Assembly (NCBI RefSeq): GCF_033473495.1
Contig: NC_088937.1
Location: 2,852,001-2,916,000 of the forward strand
From: Cercospora beticola
Taxonomy: Eukaryota; Ascomycota; Dothideomycetes; Mycosphaerellales; Mycosphaerellaceae
Reading direction: 5' to 3'
DNA length: 64,000 nucleotides
The position numbers and the translations under genes are program-made. Under the pieces are notes generated by a model. It had not been told where the DNA came from, ran no database searches, and saw nothing but the letters and a program-made list of their open reading frames with translations. Shown in pieces: positions 10,323-21,174 of the stretch (position 1 is its first letter; each line of letters opens with the position of its first letter).

Positions 10323-12910
10323 CTATGCATTGCATCCATGCATGAGTGTGTTCTTTGGCCATTGATAGCCGGCGTCCTTCCAGGACGTGTGGTTCGCGTT
10401 GCGGTAGGCTTCAGGGTGCCGCGCAATATATTCCGTGGTTGGGTATCCTTTCGGGTCACAGGTCACCTCATGACTCGAGTCGGCGTCGGTGTTCTGATAC
10501 CATCGGACGTAGTCGACGCGCATAATAGTTGGGAACCTGAGGTTGGCTTGGTCGATGGCGACCCAACTATGGGAAAAGCCAAGATTCAAGATCATCGACA
10601 ATGGTTCTTCAGCGACCAGTCGTTGCTGGATATTGCCGTTCGGCCCAATCGCTCGACCATCGAAGCCCATCATCTCGTCATCAGCCACGAACCAGGTAAC
10701 ATGAGCATCCTCGCCGCTCCCTGGCTCATATTCGAACGCGAACTTCTGGAACGCCTTGCCGTCGTACCAGTCGTTATTGAGCATAGTCACAGTCGATATG
10801 GCTTGTTGGAATGGCCCGCCGGTGTAGGTGTTGACCATACTGAAGTTGTACTCTGGTATCTCCATGAAGTCGTAGTTGGGGTAGTAGAAAAGATCGAACG
10901 GCGCCACCTGATATGATTGTGTGGCCACCCCCAAATTGAGACTGCCCCAGTCTGCACTGACTTCGATGATATCGATCTCAGGCGCACCGCGGCCAGTCCC
11001 AGGTGATGGATGATCTTCATTGTGACAAGTACAACTCGGCAAGCGCTGTCCGGGTAAGAAGCTGATGCCATCCGGTGATGACTGATTGGGAGTGATGCCG
11101 ACATCGCAGTCGCTGTAGGTATACGGCCACATACCGTCAGTCGATGCGAGGTAGCCAGGCCTTCCGAGATTACCCATGGTCCAGACACCCGGCCACAGGC
11201 CGTGGATACCAGCAGGTCCTGGCAAGCTGACCGAAACTTCGAAGACGCCTCCTTTGAAGCACAGCTGATTCCAAGAATTCAACATGCCTGATCTGTAGTC
11301 GAGGTCATGGTTGCGAAAGGCATCAAGTTGAAGCTGTAGACTGCCGTCACCTTGCGTTCCGTTAGTTTGTTCAAAGGCGACACCATACACAAATACTCAC
11401 CTGTGTTGACAGCATCCGGGTCATACCATTCGAGGTCTTTGGTGGCTCCATACCAGATGTCGGGTGCGAACCAGTACGGATCGTCACCTTCGTAGAAGGT
11501 CCTGTTCTTTACGTTGAATTCGTCACTGAAAACGAGCTTCAGAGTATCGCCATTGACACTTTGGCGGGTCATTGCTGAAGCCGGGGTGTCTGGATCAATG
11601 AGGCCACGCCTCATGTTCTTCAACAACGGGTATACCTCATCGTTGACATGAGCCCAAGGCTCTGGTTTTGTGTGGCCCGGCATCTGGTCTAGCGGAGTTT
11701 CATACGTGTATGGTATGAGGTTCGTCCCGAGGAACGAAACAACGGGCAAGACAATGAAGATTGTGCAGAGCCCGGTGAGCAAGAAAACAATGCCGATAGT
11801 GTTGACGATGTTCTCTCTGGAAAAGCGTTCTCGAAGAGTGAGCTTGTATCGTCGATCATCGTCCCATGCAGGCATGTGCATATCGTCATCATCCTCTTTT
11901 TCATCCATGTAAAGTACGTACGGAGCGCCGAGTCGATCATCCACGAAGTGGGGTATGAAGGCCGCTTTCTCGGGGTCTGCGTTGTGTATAAAGGTCGGCG
12001 TCGCCGCTCGAGTGATGGCCACTGGAGCTGCTGTGGTAACAGGATCTGCGGATTCTGCGTCCGGTTGATCAGATGTCGGTGTATCCTCATTGGCCTCTCG
12101 AAGTGAAGCGAGTGACACGCGGTGGTCGTCTTTGAAGGGGTTCGACTGCACCGACGATCGATTCGACAGCTCTGCGGATGATTTTGTCTTGGCAGGCGCA
12201 AGGTGGTGGTCGGACGAGCCGAACGTTGGTAACCGTACTGCTGGCGGAGCACATGCAGGCAGATCATGCTGAGAAGTATTCGCCGAGTTCGACCTGGTAG
12301 CGAATGGATTGTAGTAGCGCGTATAATCTGTTCCGAGATCTTGCACAGCTCTGGGAGTGGGATGTGACAATGTTGAATACGACCCCTGATGTGCCATCTC
12401 TGTAGCCGAGACAGCTTGTCGTGGCGGTGTGTGCGGTCCATTGTATGATACATCTTCTGTGGCGGGTATCAGGGCCACGTTTCGATAAGGTATTGACAGC
12501 CCTTCGGACGAGCTGGCTGTGCTCGAGCCGCTATTCTTTCGCACACCCGACTCCGCAGTGGTGTTCGAGGCGACGGGACCCAGAGGAGAAGGTATGGGCG
12601 GAGCATATGGTGAAAGGCCTGAGTGTTGCCGTCGTGGCTCGGGTCGAGGACCATCCAATGGCGCAGCTTGTGCTGTTGAAACCTTCGCCCGCCCGTTGCT
12701 GGACCTTCGGCCTTCCCGAGAGGCTTCTCGCGAACTGGGGCGTAAGGCCTCGCGCAACGACTGTGCAGAGGCTTGAGCGTTGAGGTTGGTGGCAGACCGG
12801 CCAGCCTGTTGAACTTGCCTGTCGTCGCTGCCGTCCAATGTCCGCTGTGGCCCCCGCAGTGTTGGTTGTAGGTGATGCTTGGTCAGTTTACGGGGTTGCG
12901 AGGGTGCCAT
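10323..12910 (-). CDS. KRE6: Kre6/Skn1-like beta-1,6-glucan synthesis protein
   Basis: Two exons, 11401-12910 and 10323-11350, with a 50 nt intron (11351-11400; GTGAGT donor, CTAAC branch, CAAG acceptor), give 845 residues. About 360 cytosolic, Ser/Pro-rich N-terminal residues precede one transmembrane helix (NTIGIVFLLTGLCTIFIVLP, about 365-390), so this is a type II membrane protein. The lumenal part is a GH16-type jelly roll: FSDEFNV, GMLNSWNQLCFKGG, GLWPGVWTMGN and the catalytic-type EIDIIE motif. In yeast Kre6/Skn1 are needed for cell-wall beta-1,6-glucan, probably as transglycosylases in the secretory pathway. Asn-X-Ser/Thr sites are present. KRE6 versus SKN1 cannot be resolved from one copy. 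Confidence 0.93.
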
Positions 12911-13798
12911 CGCTTGTAAGCGAATGAACTAAGGTCCCTCCAAGGCCATACGATGTTGCTGAGCGGACGGCGGGCGGTGCTGGGTTCGAGTCGACGGCTA
13001 CAGGTACGCCATGTGCATGAGCGACGCGATGGCTTCGGGTTTCCGAGCAACTGCGGTCTGGCGGTAGGCAGGTATCACTCGAGCCGGGGGGCGAAGGCAG
13101 GAGGCAGGCGTGGACGGATGTCTGCAAGTCGAGTGCTTCTGATTTCAATTGATGCAACAGCTTCGGCTCTGCAGCACTGACAATGCGGGTTGGACAAAAG
13201 CTGCTTCTCAATGTCGTGATGAAGGTCGATCGCGGTGGTGGTAGCGAGTGTGAGGGCGTCAAACGAGCGACTAAGGTAAGGACCTCGAAGATGTTGAGCT
13301 TCAGAGTCGACGACGAGGCACACTGGTAATGGCACGCACGCGGTTTTGGCCGACCTTGCCGTGTTTCTCTGCAGCTCAACTGCCCGTAGTGCGCAACGCG
13401 GATTGCTGCATTGAAGCTGCAGGAACGCGACTGCCGTGTGCAGCGCGTGAAATGAGAAGCGACGACACGCGTGCATCGAGTTGCCTCGAGCGGTCTCCTC
13501 TTATCAAAGAACGACGTGCCTTTTCATCAACGACAGTATGTCACGCCGTGGCCGAGAAGATATTCTACAGCCTAGAAGTGCAACTGACGCGGGCTGACGC
13601 TGGGGGCTCTTCATCGTAAGGACTTCTTCAGCTGGACGGAACGAATCTACATGTGTGGACGCTGCATGTAGTTCTATTTGTGTTCAGAAAGTTCTCGCAA
13701 CCAAGAAGATCAAACCATTACCCACGCCTGCAAGCAGCTCTGTGAAGCCAGGGCAGAGATGAGACTGTGGGTTCGGATGCTCGCCCTCTCGAGCAGCG
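12911..13798. other. Intergenic, promoter of KRE6-like gene
   Basis: 888 bases upstream of the glucan gene and downstream of a 2EXR gene. Frames up to 163 codons on the minus strand lack family motifs and protein-like composition. Confidence 0.4.
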
Positions 13799-14948
13799 CT
13801 AGCCTTCAACACCGACCGATCTTGCAATCGATTTGCGGATGTGCTTCTGCACTTCTGCACATTCAAGCTTGGCATGGTCGCATCGACATCCGTGTGGATG
13901 GTGTTTCGCCGCGTCCTCCTGGCCATGGCCCAAGGACTTGAACTGGCAATAAAGACACTTTTCCCAGGTCAAATGGACCAGATCAAGCACGTCCGGCAGA
14001 TCGTCTTGAGCCACTCGTGATTTGTGGAGCGACACCATCATAGTCTTGCAATCCGAGGCGAATGTGCCAGTGCTGACACCGCCAGCGTGATCAAATGTGC
14101 TGCTGACGTCGTTATAGTCGAACGCTAGCGAACGTAGACGCTTTGCTTCTCGCAACTTGAAGAAGACCGATCGAGCTTTGGTCTTCTTATACGACAGCTC
14201 TCCGAATGAGACATCGCGGAGCAAGCTTCGCATCGTCCCAATGTTTTCGAGGAACGTCTGACAGGTCGTAAAGTCGCAAAACTTGAACTCGTTACCATAC
14301 AGGGTCGAGGCCACTTCGTGATGGATCTGCTTGTTGACTGTCATGAGACCAAGCGCACTCGGTGGCTTATTGACCCACGTCTCCTTGTTCTTGTCCCAAT
14401 GAGTCGATGTCTCACGGAAGCGGTCCGTACTGACTGCCCGGGTTGTATGTCCTCTGCGCCTCAGCTGGCTAATGGAAATCCCGTCATCGTCCAGAAAACA
14501 CTCGTCATAGATCATCTGGCGAATCTCCGCTGGCAGTTCCAGAAAAGGGAAGTGCTCTGTGGAAGGCTCGAGCAACAGGATGTGGTGTCCCTTCAGCGGG
14601 CCTTCAGTGAATGTGAGCTGCGACTGTCAGCATGTACATCACGATGTACATCTCATGACAACTGACTGGTCTGAGCCTGAAAGCATCGCTGTGCTTCACC
14701 TTGATTTGCTGAACAAAGCTGCCTGATTTTGAGTCGTACTGGAAACGTCAGCGGGCGATCTAGGTGTGGGACAAGAGCATGTATTCTGAACTTACCACCG
14801 AGGTCTCTGACAAGTTCGCGTGCTTCGGCCGTGATGTCTTCGTTCTCCAGTGCTTGAAACCCGGGTATGCAGGCTGGGAAGCAACATGTCCACCAAGCTT
14901 CTGGTTCTCAGTCGAAGGACGAGCTTTGCGCTTCTTTTGCGTTGCCAT
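13799..14948 (-). CDS. 2EXR/F-box-like protein with Cys/His-rich C-terminus
   Basis: The main exon carries FPFLELPAEIRQMIYDECF and later LMTVNKQIHHEVASTLYGNEF, the two blocks of the fungal 2EXR family also seen at 1562-2401. The main frame has no ATG before the first block. Upstream splice signals fit two more exons: 14796-14948 (ATG, MATQKKRKARPST), 14700-14738 (39 nt) and 13799-14617. Introns are 57 nt (GTAAGT donor, CTGAC branch) and 82 nt (GTGAAG donor, CTGAC branch). The reading frame stays open and gives 336 residues. The C-terminus has CLYC, HHPHGCRC and a later Cys, possibly binding zinc. Role unknown; adaptor function is only a guess. The core is firm, the 5' exons less so. Confidence 0.65.
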
Positions 14949-15185
14949 CGTGTCGAGGCAATGTGTCGTGGGTACAGTTCAGCGCACCGTTTGCGCAGAA
15001 GAAATTGGGAGGGATTTGGCAGTATGGCTGGAGTGTGAGGCAGCCATCGCTCTTCTCGCGTCAAGGGAAGGAACACTTTCGACGCGTTCGCGACGCTCAT
15101 CCACCACATCCGTCGGCGCATCCGTGGATCACACAGCCAGCACCAGCACAGCACAGTCGACCTGTACGCACCGCTTTGAAGCAAT

Positions 15186-18100
15186 CTATGACAGGTTGAA
15201 CTTCTCCTTGAGAAATTGTTTCACCTGCGCGTTGCCACCCTTCCCAACATTCTCTCCCAGCCCCATGACCTTCAGCCCTTCAAGGCTTCGCGCTCTGCTC
15301 AACGCCACATATTCCTGTCCCTCCTCAAAACTTCGCCCAAGATCAACTATCACTCGGTTGAGCGTCATGCCTTGAGATTTGTGAATTGTCATAGCCCATG
15401 CCGCAATCAGCGGAATCTGCGTTCTTGCCAGCAAAGTATAGGGCTTCTCGTCCCCCAGCTCATTGACCTGGCAATCCGCGTAGACAGTCCTTCTAAGGCC
15501 ATTGTCGAACTCCACAATTGGCCACATCTTGTTCTGATTGCGAGGTTGCAGAATGAAATCTTGGATCTGACCTTGTCGGAGCTCGGCGTATTCACCTCGC
15601 AATTCTCCCTGCACCATGCTCTCGGATGGCTCTGGCGAAGTCTCTCTGCCGTATCGAGACTTCTTGCCGCTAGAGCGAGAGAACGACGTGAGTCTTCCAC
15701 CGCCTTCGCGTACTGCCGCTTTGGGGAGCTTTGACTCGGCGTACGGCTCAAATCCGATCACTCTTCCTTGGCTCCCATTGACCAGGCCGTTCGCGATATC
15801 GAGATTCACGAGCAGCACAACAAGCATGCCCGCTTTGAACTCTACAAGGGTATCGAGGCGATGTTCACGCAAAGCTTCAAGCGAGTTGTCTACTGGCGAG
15901 CGTCGACCTTTCTCGCGAAGATTGCCGTGTGTTTCGTTCCAGCTGAAGTAGTCCAGACAACGAAACTCCCGCTTGGCAGTCTTGAGCCTGTCGAACTCGG
16001 TCTGGTTGATTCGCCTGACCTCTTCTCGCGTCGGAAATAGCTTGACGGCATTCTTGACATCGCAGGGATGGTCCAGTAGGAGCTGACGATCAGCGTTCGT
16101 AAGCGGCTTTCCGATCCTCAGTTTCTGCAGAATGCCGATGAAGACCTCATCGCTTTGGCGATGAATGTTGGTCAAGTTGACGTGCTTGAACTTGCAATCT
16201 TCCCAGACCGCGCTTCGAAAAGCCCATTTGTCATCATCGTTGCAGTCTCCGTGCAGCGGACATCGATAAAGTGTCTCTCCTCGGGGTCCCACTTTCCTGA
16301 TTTGTTCCCTGCCACAGGTCATGCAAAATTGAAATGGCTTCACGGGAGGCAGCTGACAGAAGTCGCCTGTGACAACCAGCTGCACGCCACCGAATGGCAA
16401 ATCCCTTCCGCGAGCTGCCTGCATGATCTTGCTGAGCCTGGTGAGAAGGTGGTTTTCGACCATGCTAACTTCATCAATGACCAGTACGTCCGTGTCTCTG
16501 AACCTTTTCGAGACAAACTTGCCATGTGCTGCATTGACAAGTTCATCAAGTGGTCGTTTCATGTGCCCGGGAGTCCATCCTGCATATGTCCAAGTTGTAG
16601 AGCCGTTGATATCCAAAGCCGCCTTGCCCGTCGGGGCTATGATCCTGACTGTCTTACCAAGTTCGCGAAGGCGCGGCACGAATGCTTTCAATACGGTAGA
16701 TTTACCACAGCCGGCCGAACCCGTATAAAACACATTCTTCCCTGCTAGAATGGCATCTACAACTTCTTGCTGCTCACCGCACAGTTTAGGCTCGGATTGA
16801 GGTGGAGGTGGCGGTGGCGGTTGCGCTTGTGCCGCTGCGGGTGACACGTGTTGTGGCGGCGAGCTCGAAGTGAGGTCAACGACTGGCGGCATGGGTCTGA
16901 GATTCGCGAGAACCGCTCCCGCAATCTGACGCTGTTGAACTGCCTCGTCCTGAAACATTTTGTTTTCGGTTTTCAGGTCGACTGCGCTTGTATTGTGAGG
17001 GTTCGCCGCAGGAAGGTCAAACACTTTCAAACAGGCGTAGTCTCGAAGGCCTGCTTCACGCACAAGCTCTGCGGCACTCAACCTCTGACCCTCAAAGTGA
17101 AGGCAAACTGCTTGTGTGACAGGGATTTCGAACTCCTTCCTGGCTACTGTGATGATCTTTTCGAAGGTTGTGTTCTGGATACGTCAGTCTGGATTCAGCA
17201 GTTCAAGACATGCGCAAGCTTACCATGGATGCTTTACACCTGTAGTCCGGCTTTCCTTGCCTCCTCAGAATAAGCTTGATTCCATTCGAAGAAGATACAG
17301 CTGATTTGTCTGTAACTGTGGCTGGAGGCAGCTCGGCTTCCATCTTCGGTTGGACGAGCAGGTGAGCAGGAGCGGTGGGTTGCTGAGATGGAAGCTGTGA
17401 ACCGCGTACCAGCGAAGCAGCACTTGTGTTCTTCAGTTTTGCTTTTCTCGCCTTCTTCCGAGGCATGGACACGTCTTCATCAGCGGTCCTTGCACGTATG
17501 GACGCAATCTTCGCCTGGAGCCCAGCTGCCTGTTCTTCCAATGCGTTTTCATCGTCAGAGTCGCTACCAGGTAGGAACCTTGAAGGGCCACTTCCTTGCA
17601 TGTCGTCTTCCCGTTTACGCTTCTCAGTTGTCGCCGGTGCCAGTTCCTTGCGAGACGGCAGATTGGATGAGGCCTGCGCTAAGGGCATTCTCTCAACGGC
17701 CGGTTTGTTGGCTGCAGATAGCAGCGGATTCCCACTGTTCGATACAGCAGTAGTTATTTCCGCTATCTTGTGCGCAAATTGTTGGCTCAGCTTATACTGC
17801 AAGATGTCAATCATTGAGCCGTTGACGTACGAGCGAAGCATGATGGCCCTATCGGAGGGAGCTTGTGAGATCTCGAAGCCATGTGATGCGCTCCGCTGGA
17901 GGTCCAGATCCTGAATAGCTTGTCGCACATGTAGGTCTGTAGGCACCCAGCGCAATTGCTCCTCATCGTTCAAGGTAAAAGATCTTTGGATTAATTGCGC
18001 ACCTTCCCGCACAAGAACTTCGAAGTTGTCGCTCGTTGCACCGCAATGTTCGGCAAGCTGTTCCACCATGAAAGATGTGACCGTCGAGTCAATGCCACGT

Positions 18101-18258
18101 TGCCGACAGCTTTGCAATATTTCGGTATAGTCTTGATTTAATATGCGGCGATACGCCGCACCCGTTGGCGAAAGCCATTTGGACCCGTCTCCATGCGATG
18201 CGTATAGGAATACAGAGTCAGCAGCCGGTGCTGTCAAGTGCTGGTATCCGGCCATCAT
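15186..18258 (-). CDS. PIF1-type DNA helicase with SUMO-like domain
   Basis: Two exons, 17224-18258 and 15186-17174, with a 49 nt intron (GTAAGC donor, CTGAC branch, CCAG acceptor), give 1007 residues. Residues 1-200 match nothing I know. Basic segments EKRKRED and PRKKARKAK look nuclear. Across the splice, about 323-398, lies a ubiquitin-fold of Rad60/SUMO type: IKLILRR, TFEKIITVARKEFEIP, LHFEGQRL, then LRDYACLKVFD. PVVDLTSSS at 442-450 is a SUMO-interacting motif. The helicase follows: Walker A GSAGCGKST (about 497), VLVIDEVSMVE, VVTGDFCQLPPV, TIHKSQGMTLNRVIVDLG and EYVALSRARS. A Cys-rich insert after motif III (CMTC, then CPLHGDC) may bind zinc. ATPase and 5'-3' helicase activity follow from the family; the fusion's role is unknown. 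The open frame extends to TTG, so ATG at 18258 or 18255 is the start. Confidence 0.88.
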
Positions 18259-18873
18259 CAATCAACAGATCTTCGCTTGCACCATCACGGGGTGGAGCAC
18301 AGAAGACGTGTCGACTCGCCGTCGAGACAATATCCTCAGCGACTCGCTGCATATACAGCCAGATGCACAAATTCTCAGATTAAGCTCATTGATCAATGCA
18401 CACAAACGAAAGCTCGGTAGAATAATGCTGTCCCAAGATCGTGGTCGAGTGCAGTAAGTTATACGCGAAGTGAGAACGCGAAGCGCGTTTTCCGAGTTTC
18501 AGCCGGAGTCAGCGGAGCCGGGGCCGCAGAGGTTCATTCATTCGCCCCTGAACCTGGATCGACAAGGTGCCAAAATGATGGCTTTCAGTTCATTATTCAA
18601 TTCTGACCTTCAGGCCTTTTCAGCTGTATAGGGTGTTCCCAATCGCTACTAAAGCGTATGCCAATCCCAATTGCTGCCCATAGCGCCGCGCTTATGCTTG
18701 TCCCAATGCATCCAATATATACAAAAGAGCTACAACTCAGAACGCTCAGGGTATCGAATCCTCCCAAACGCCGAATCATCATTCATCAGTCGTCAAAGTC
18801 TCTCGCGCCGAGGAACGAGAAATTTTTCATTCCTTCTCTTGGGCAGTCCGAGGCCGTGGCGTCGCAAGGCATG
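18259..18873. other. Intergenic, no recognised feature
   Basis: Upstream of the helicase gene, downstream of the SRF1-like gene. It contains a GC-rich patch around 18470-18530. No gene or RNA structure could be supported. Confidence 0.4.
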
Positions 18874-20007
18874 CTAGTACTCTAGCCGCAGCTTCTCCAC
18901 TACCCTCAAAACACTGATGCTGAAACACAGAAGCCATGCCACCAGGCTGATCAGTAGCACTCCACTCAGAGCTTTCTGTTTGTAGCAAATTTCTGCGTTG
19001 TTAGGGCATGTTTTCGGTATTTGAAGTGGTATGTCGCCAATGATTTGCGTTCCTTGCTCATAGCACGCCCAACTGGAATCTGCTAGGGCGCTGAAGGCCA
19101 GGGAGAGATTTGAGGCGGAGAAGACGATGAAGTAGAGATCGCAGAGCAGTAACAGCGTCTTAGCAGCCACTGAACGCAATCCGAGACTAAGAACATATTA
19201 GCCAACAAGCCGTGTGCGATCATGTACTCTCGGTACCCACGGTTTCGATGTATATTCATCCCATGTTATGTATCCAATGTAGGGTATCGCAAAAGCTGGT
19301 ACAATGATGCCCATATACGTCGAGGCGCGGGGAGCACACTGGTTAAAGCGATCATTGTCCCTGTTGACTCTGTTCACGGTTCGTAGTATAGTGGCCGCAA
19401 CGCCCAACGCGCCACAAGAGAATGCCAGTACCACAAGACGGAAGACCAAGGGCACGAAAGCGTTCTTAAGCAGTAGACGCCAGAAAAATCGCACACTTCT
19501 CTCCTGCCTCTCCGGGCTGATCAGCCATTTCCCTCGGAAGAGCAGGCCTCGAAACCCACGCGGTCTCTTGTTGTCCAGATGTATTTCGTCTTCCTCTTCC
19601 CATCCTCTATCGTAGATGGGCACATTTTCTCGCATCCACGATGCGCTCCTGACTATCCCTTGGCCGCGATGTTCCCTGGGGTTCGGCCCTGATTGCATAA
19701 ATGGTATCCATCGCGCTTGGTGTTCCGCTATGGGGGCAGATAACAGTCCCGGCTCTGCATCCCGATATCCGTCAAGTTTGCGTCCGGGTTGGTATTTCGT
19801 GGGAACTTTGTAATGTCGCGTGTTGGGTAGTGTAGGCGCTGGCTCTATGAAGGGCGCCTGCTCATCGTTGGCGTGTATCCATGGCGGCAAGGAGCCGGGT
19901 TGATGCGGATCGACGGTCTCGGCGGTTGATGTGGAAGCGTGCGATGTGGATGTCGTCGGCTGGTATGGGTTACTGGTAAGGAGCGTGGCGCGTTGTGACA
20001 TCTGCAT
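18874..20007 (-). CDS. SRF1: Probable Srf1-type regulator of phospholipase D
   Basis: Two exons, 19241-20007 and 18874-19186, with a 54 nt intron (GTGGGT donor, TTAG acceptor), give 359 residues. The join reads TSKPLGLRSVAAKTLL without a break. A polar N-terminal half of about 175 residues precedes four membrane helices: LVVLAFSCGALGVAATI, YMGIIVPAFAIPYIGYI, LLLLCDLYFIVFSASNLSL and VLLISLVAWLLCFSISVL. The layout and the preceding RRLL-KN-PLVFRL-type region resemble fungal Srf1, which activates Spo14 phospholipase D at membranes. The name is from memory of the family, not a search, so it is tentative. The frame extends to TTG; ATG at 20007 or 20001 is taken as start. Confidence 0.7.
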
Positions 20008-21174
20008 GGCGGTCGGACGCAAGAAGAGAGGAAGAAGGAGAAGGGAAGGGAGTCGCCGGAATCACCACCGCCCAGGCATGCGCGCGCAGTGGGGAGAGGA
20101 CATGAAGGTGCAGGAGGTGGTGGAGCCCGGAGGCGGAACTCAGCAGATTGCAATAATGAAGCTGGGGTTCGCGATGACGCTCTGCACGCACCCAGCCACG
20201 CTGCAGCTCTGCGTCTGGTGTTCCAAAAACCTGGCCCGAAGCGCGCCTCGCACGGCGATTTGAGAGCACCGCAGCCTGGGCGAAGCTGGGCGCGTCCCTC
20301 TCTTTCCCACCGCACCATCGACAACACCATCGACGTGGACGTGCAGGGAACAGCTTGCTTATTCACCTTATACGAGACCGCTTTCGGTTCCGAGATCGAT
20401 TATCGCAAGACCGCAGATATGCTTAAATGATACGCATACACTGGCGGAATACCAAGGTCATCCGGCTCAACCGAAAATGTCTCACCAACGCGCCAACCCT
20501 TGCGCGGCGACGCACTGGCTTGCAGCAATCGGACGACCACTCGTCGAAAGCACTGCTCAAAGACGTGCATTTGTTCTCAATGCCAGAATTTTCATCCCCG
20601 CTCATATATCGTACTGCATACTATCGGCAATCGTATTCTACAATCAGCGTCAATCCTCATCACGGTCATCCAGCATGATCCCTCTTCCAAGCTGGCGCCA
20701 CACACAACTCTCAGCTCAAGATCAGATGCCAAGCAGAGCCCGTCTGTCCGTATGAGATACTTCGCGTATCTCCGTTCTGGTCACGGCGATCACGCCTCTC
20801 CTTTACACTTTTCGTCCTGGTCGCATAATAACGTCCGCTCTTGGTCCTGTTAAGAGGCGGTCGTTCATTCACAGCTTCATTCGTCGTTGGTGGCGTCGGG
20901 GGCGGGCTGGCGAGTGTCGTATCGTAATAGTCCCTGGCATGCTATCAGTTCCACGCTCATTCCATCCGCACGGATGAATTGAGTAGGTGACTGGAACACC
21001 ATTCAAAACAGAACATAGTCGAGCGCGTAGAATCCTGCCTCCACTACGGGACAGCAGGATGGCGGAACTGGCATCACCTCAATGGTGGACTGGCATCGCC
21101 TGAGCAGCTGGCAGGTCGCTTATGCGCATCCACGATCCAGCGTGGGTTTGTCGAGGGCAATGTGTTGAGAGGTC
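20008..21174. other. Intergenic, no recognised feature
   Basis: 1.17 kb between two minus-strand genes. Only short overlapping frames; some are over 100 codons but with skewed composition. A polypurine run (AGAAGAGAGGAAGAAGGAG) lies near 20021-20050, in the SRF1-like 5' leader. Confidence 0.4.

Noticed and set aside
12961..13020. GGTTCGAGTC resembling a tRNA B box
   Set aside because: No matching A box, acceptor stem or T stem could be drawn around it.
13075..13476. 133- to 163-codon minus-strand frames upstream of the KRE6-like gene
   Set aside because: Start at non-ATG or weak positions, overlap one another, and have no domain character.
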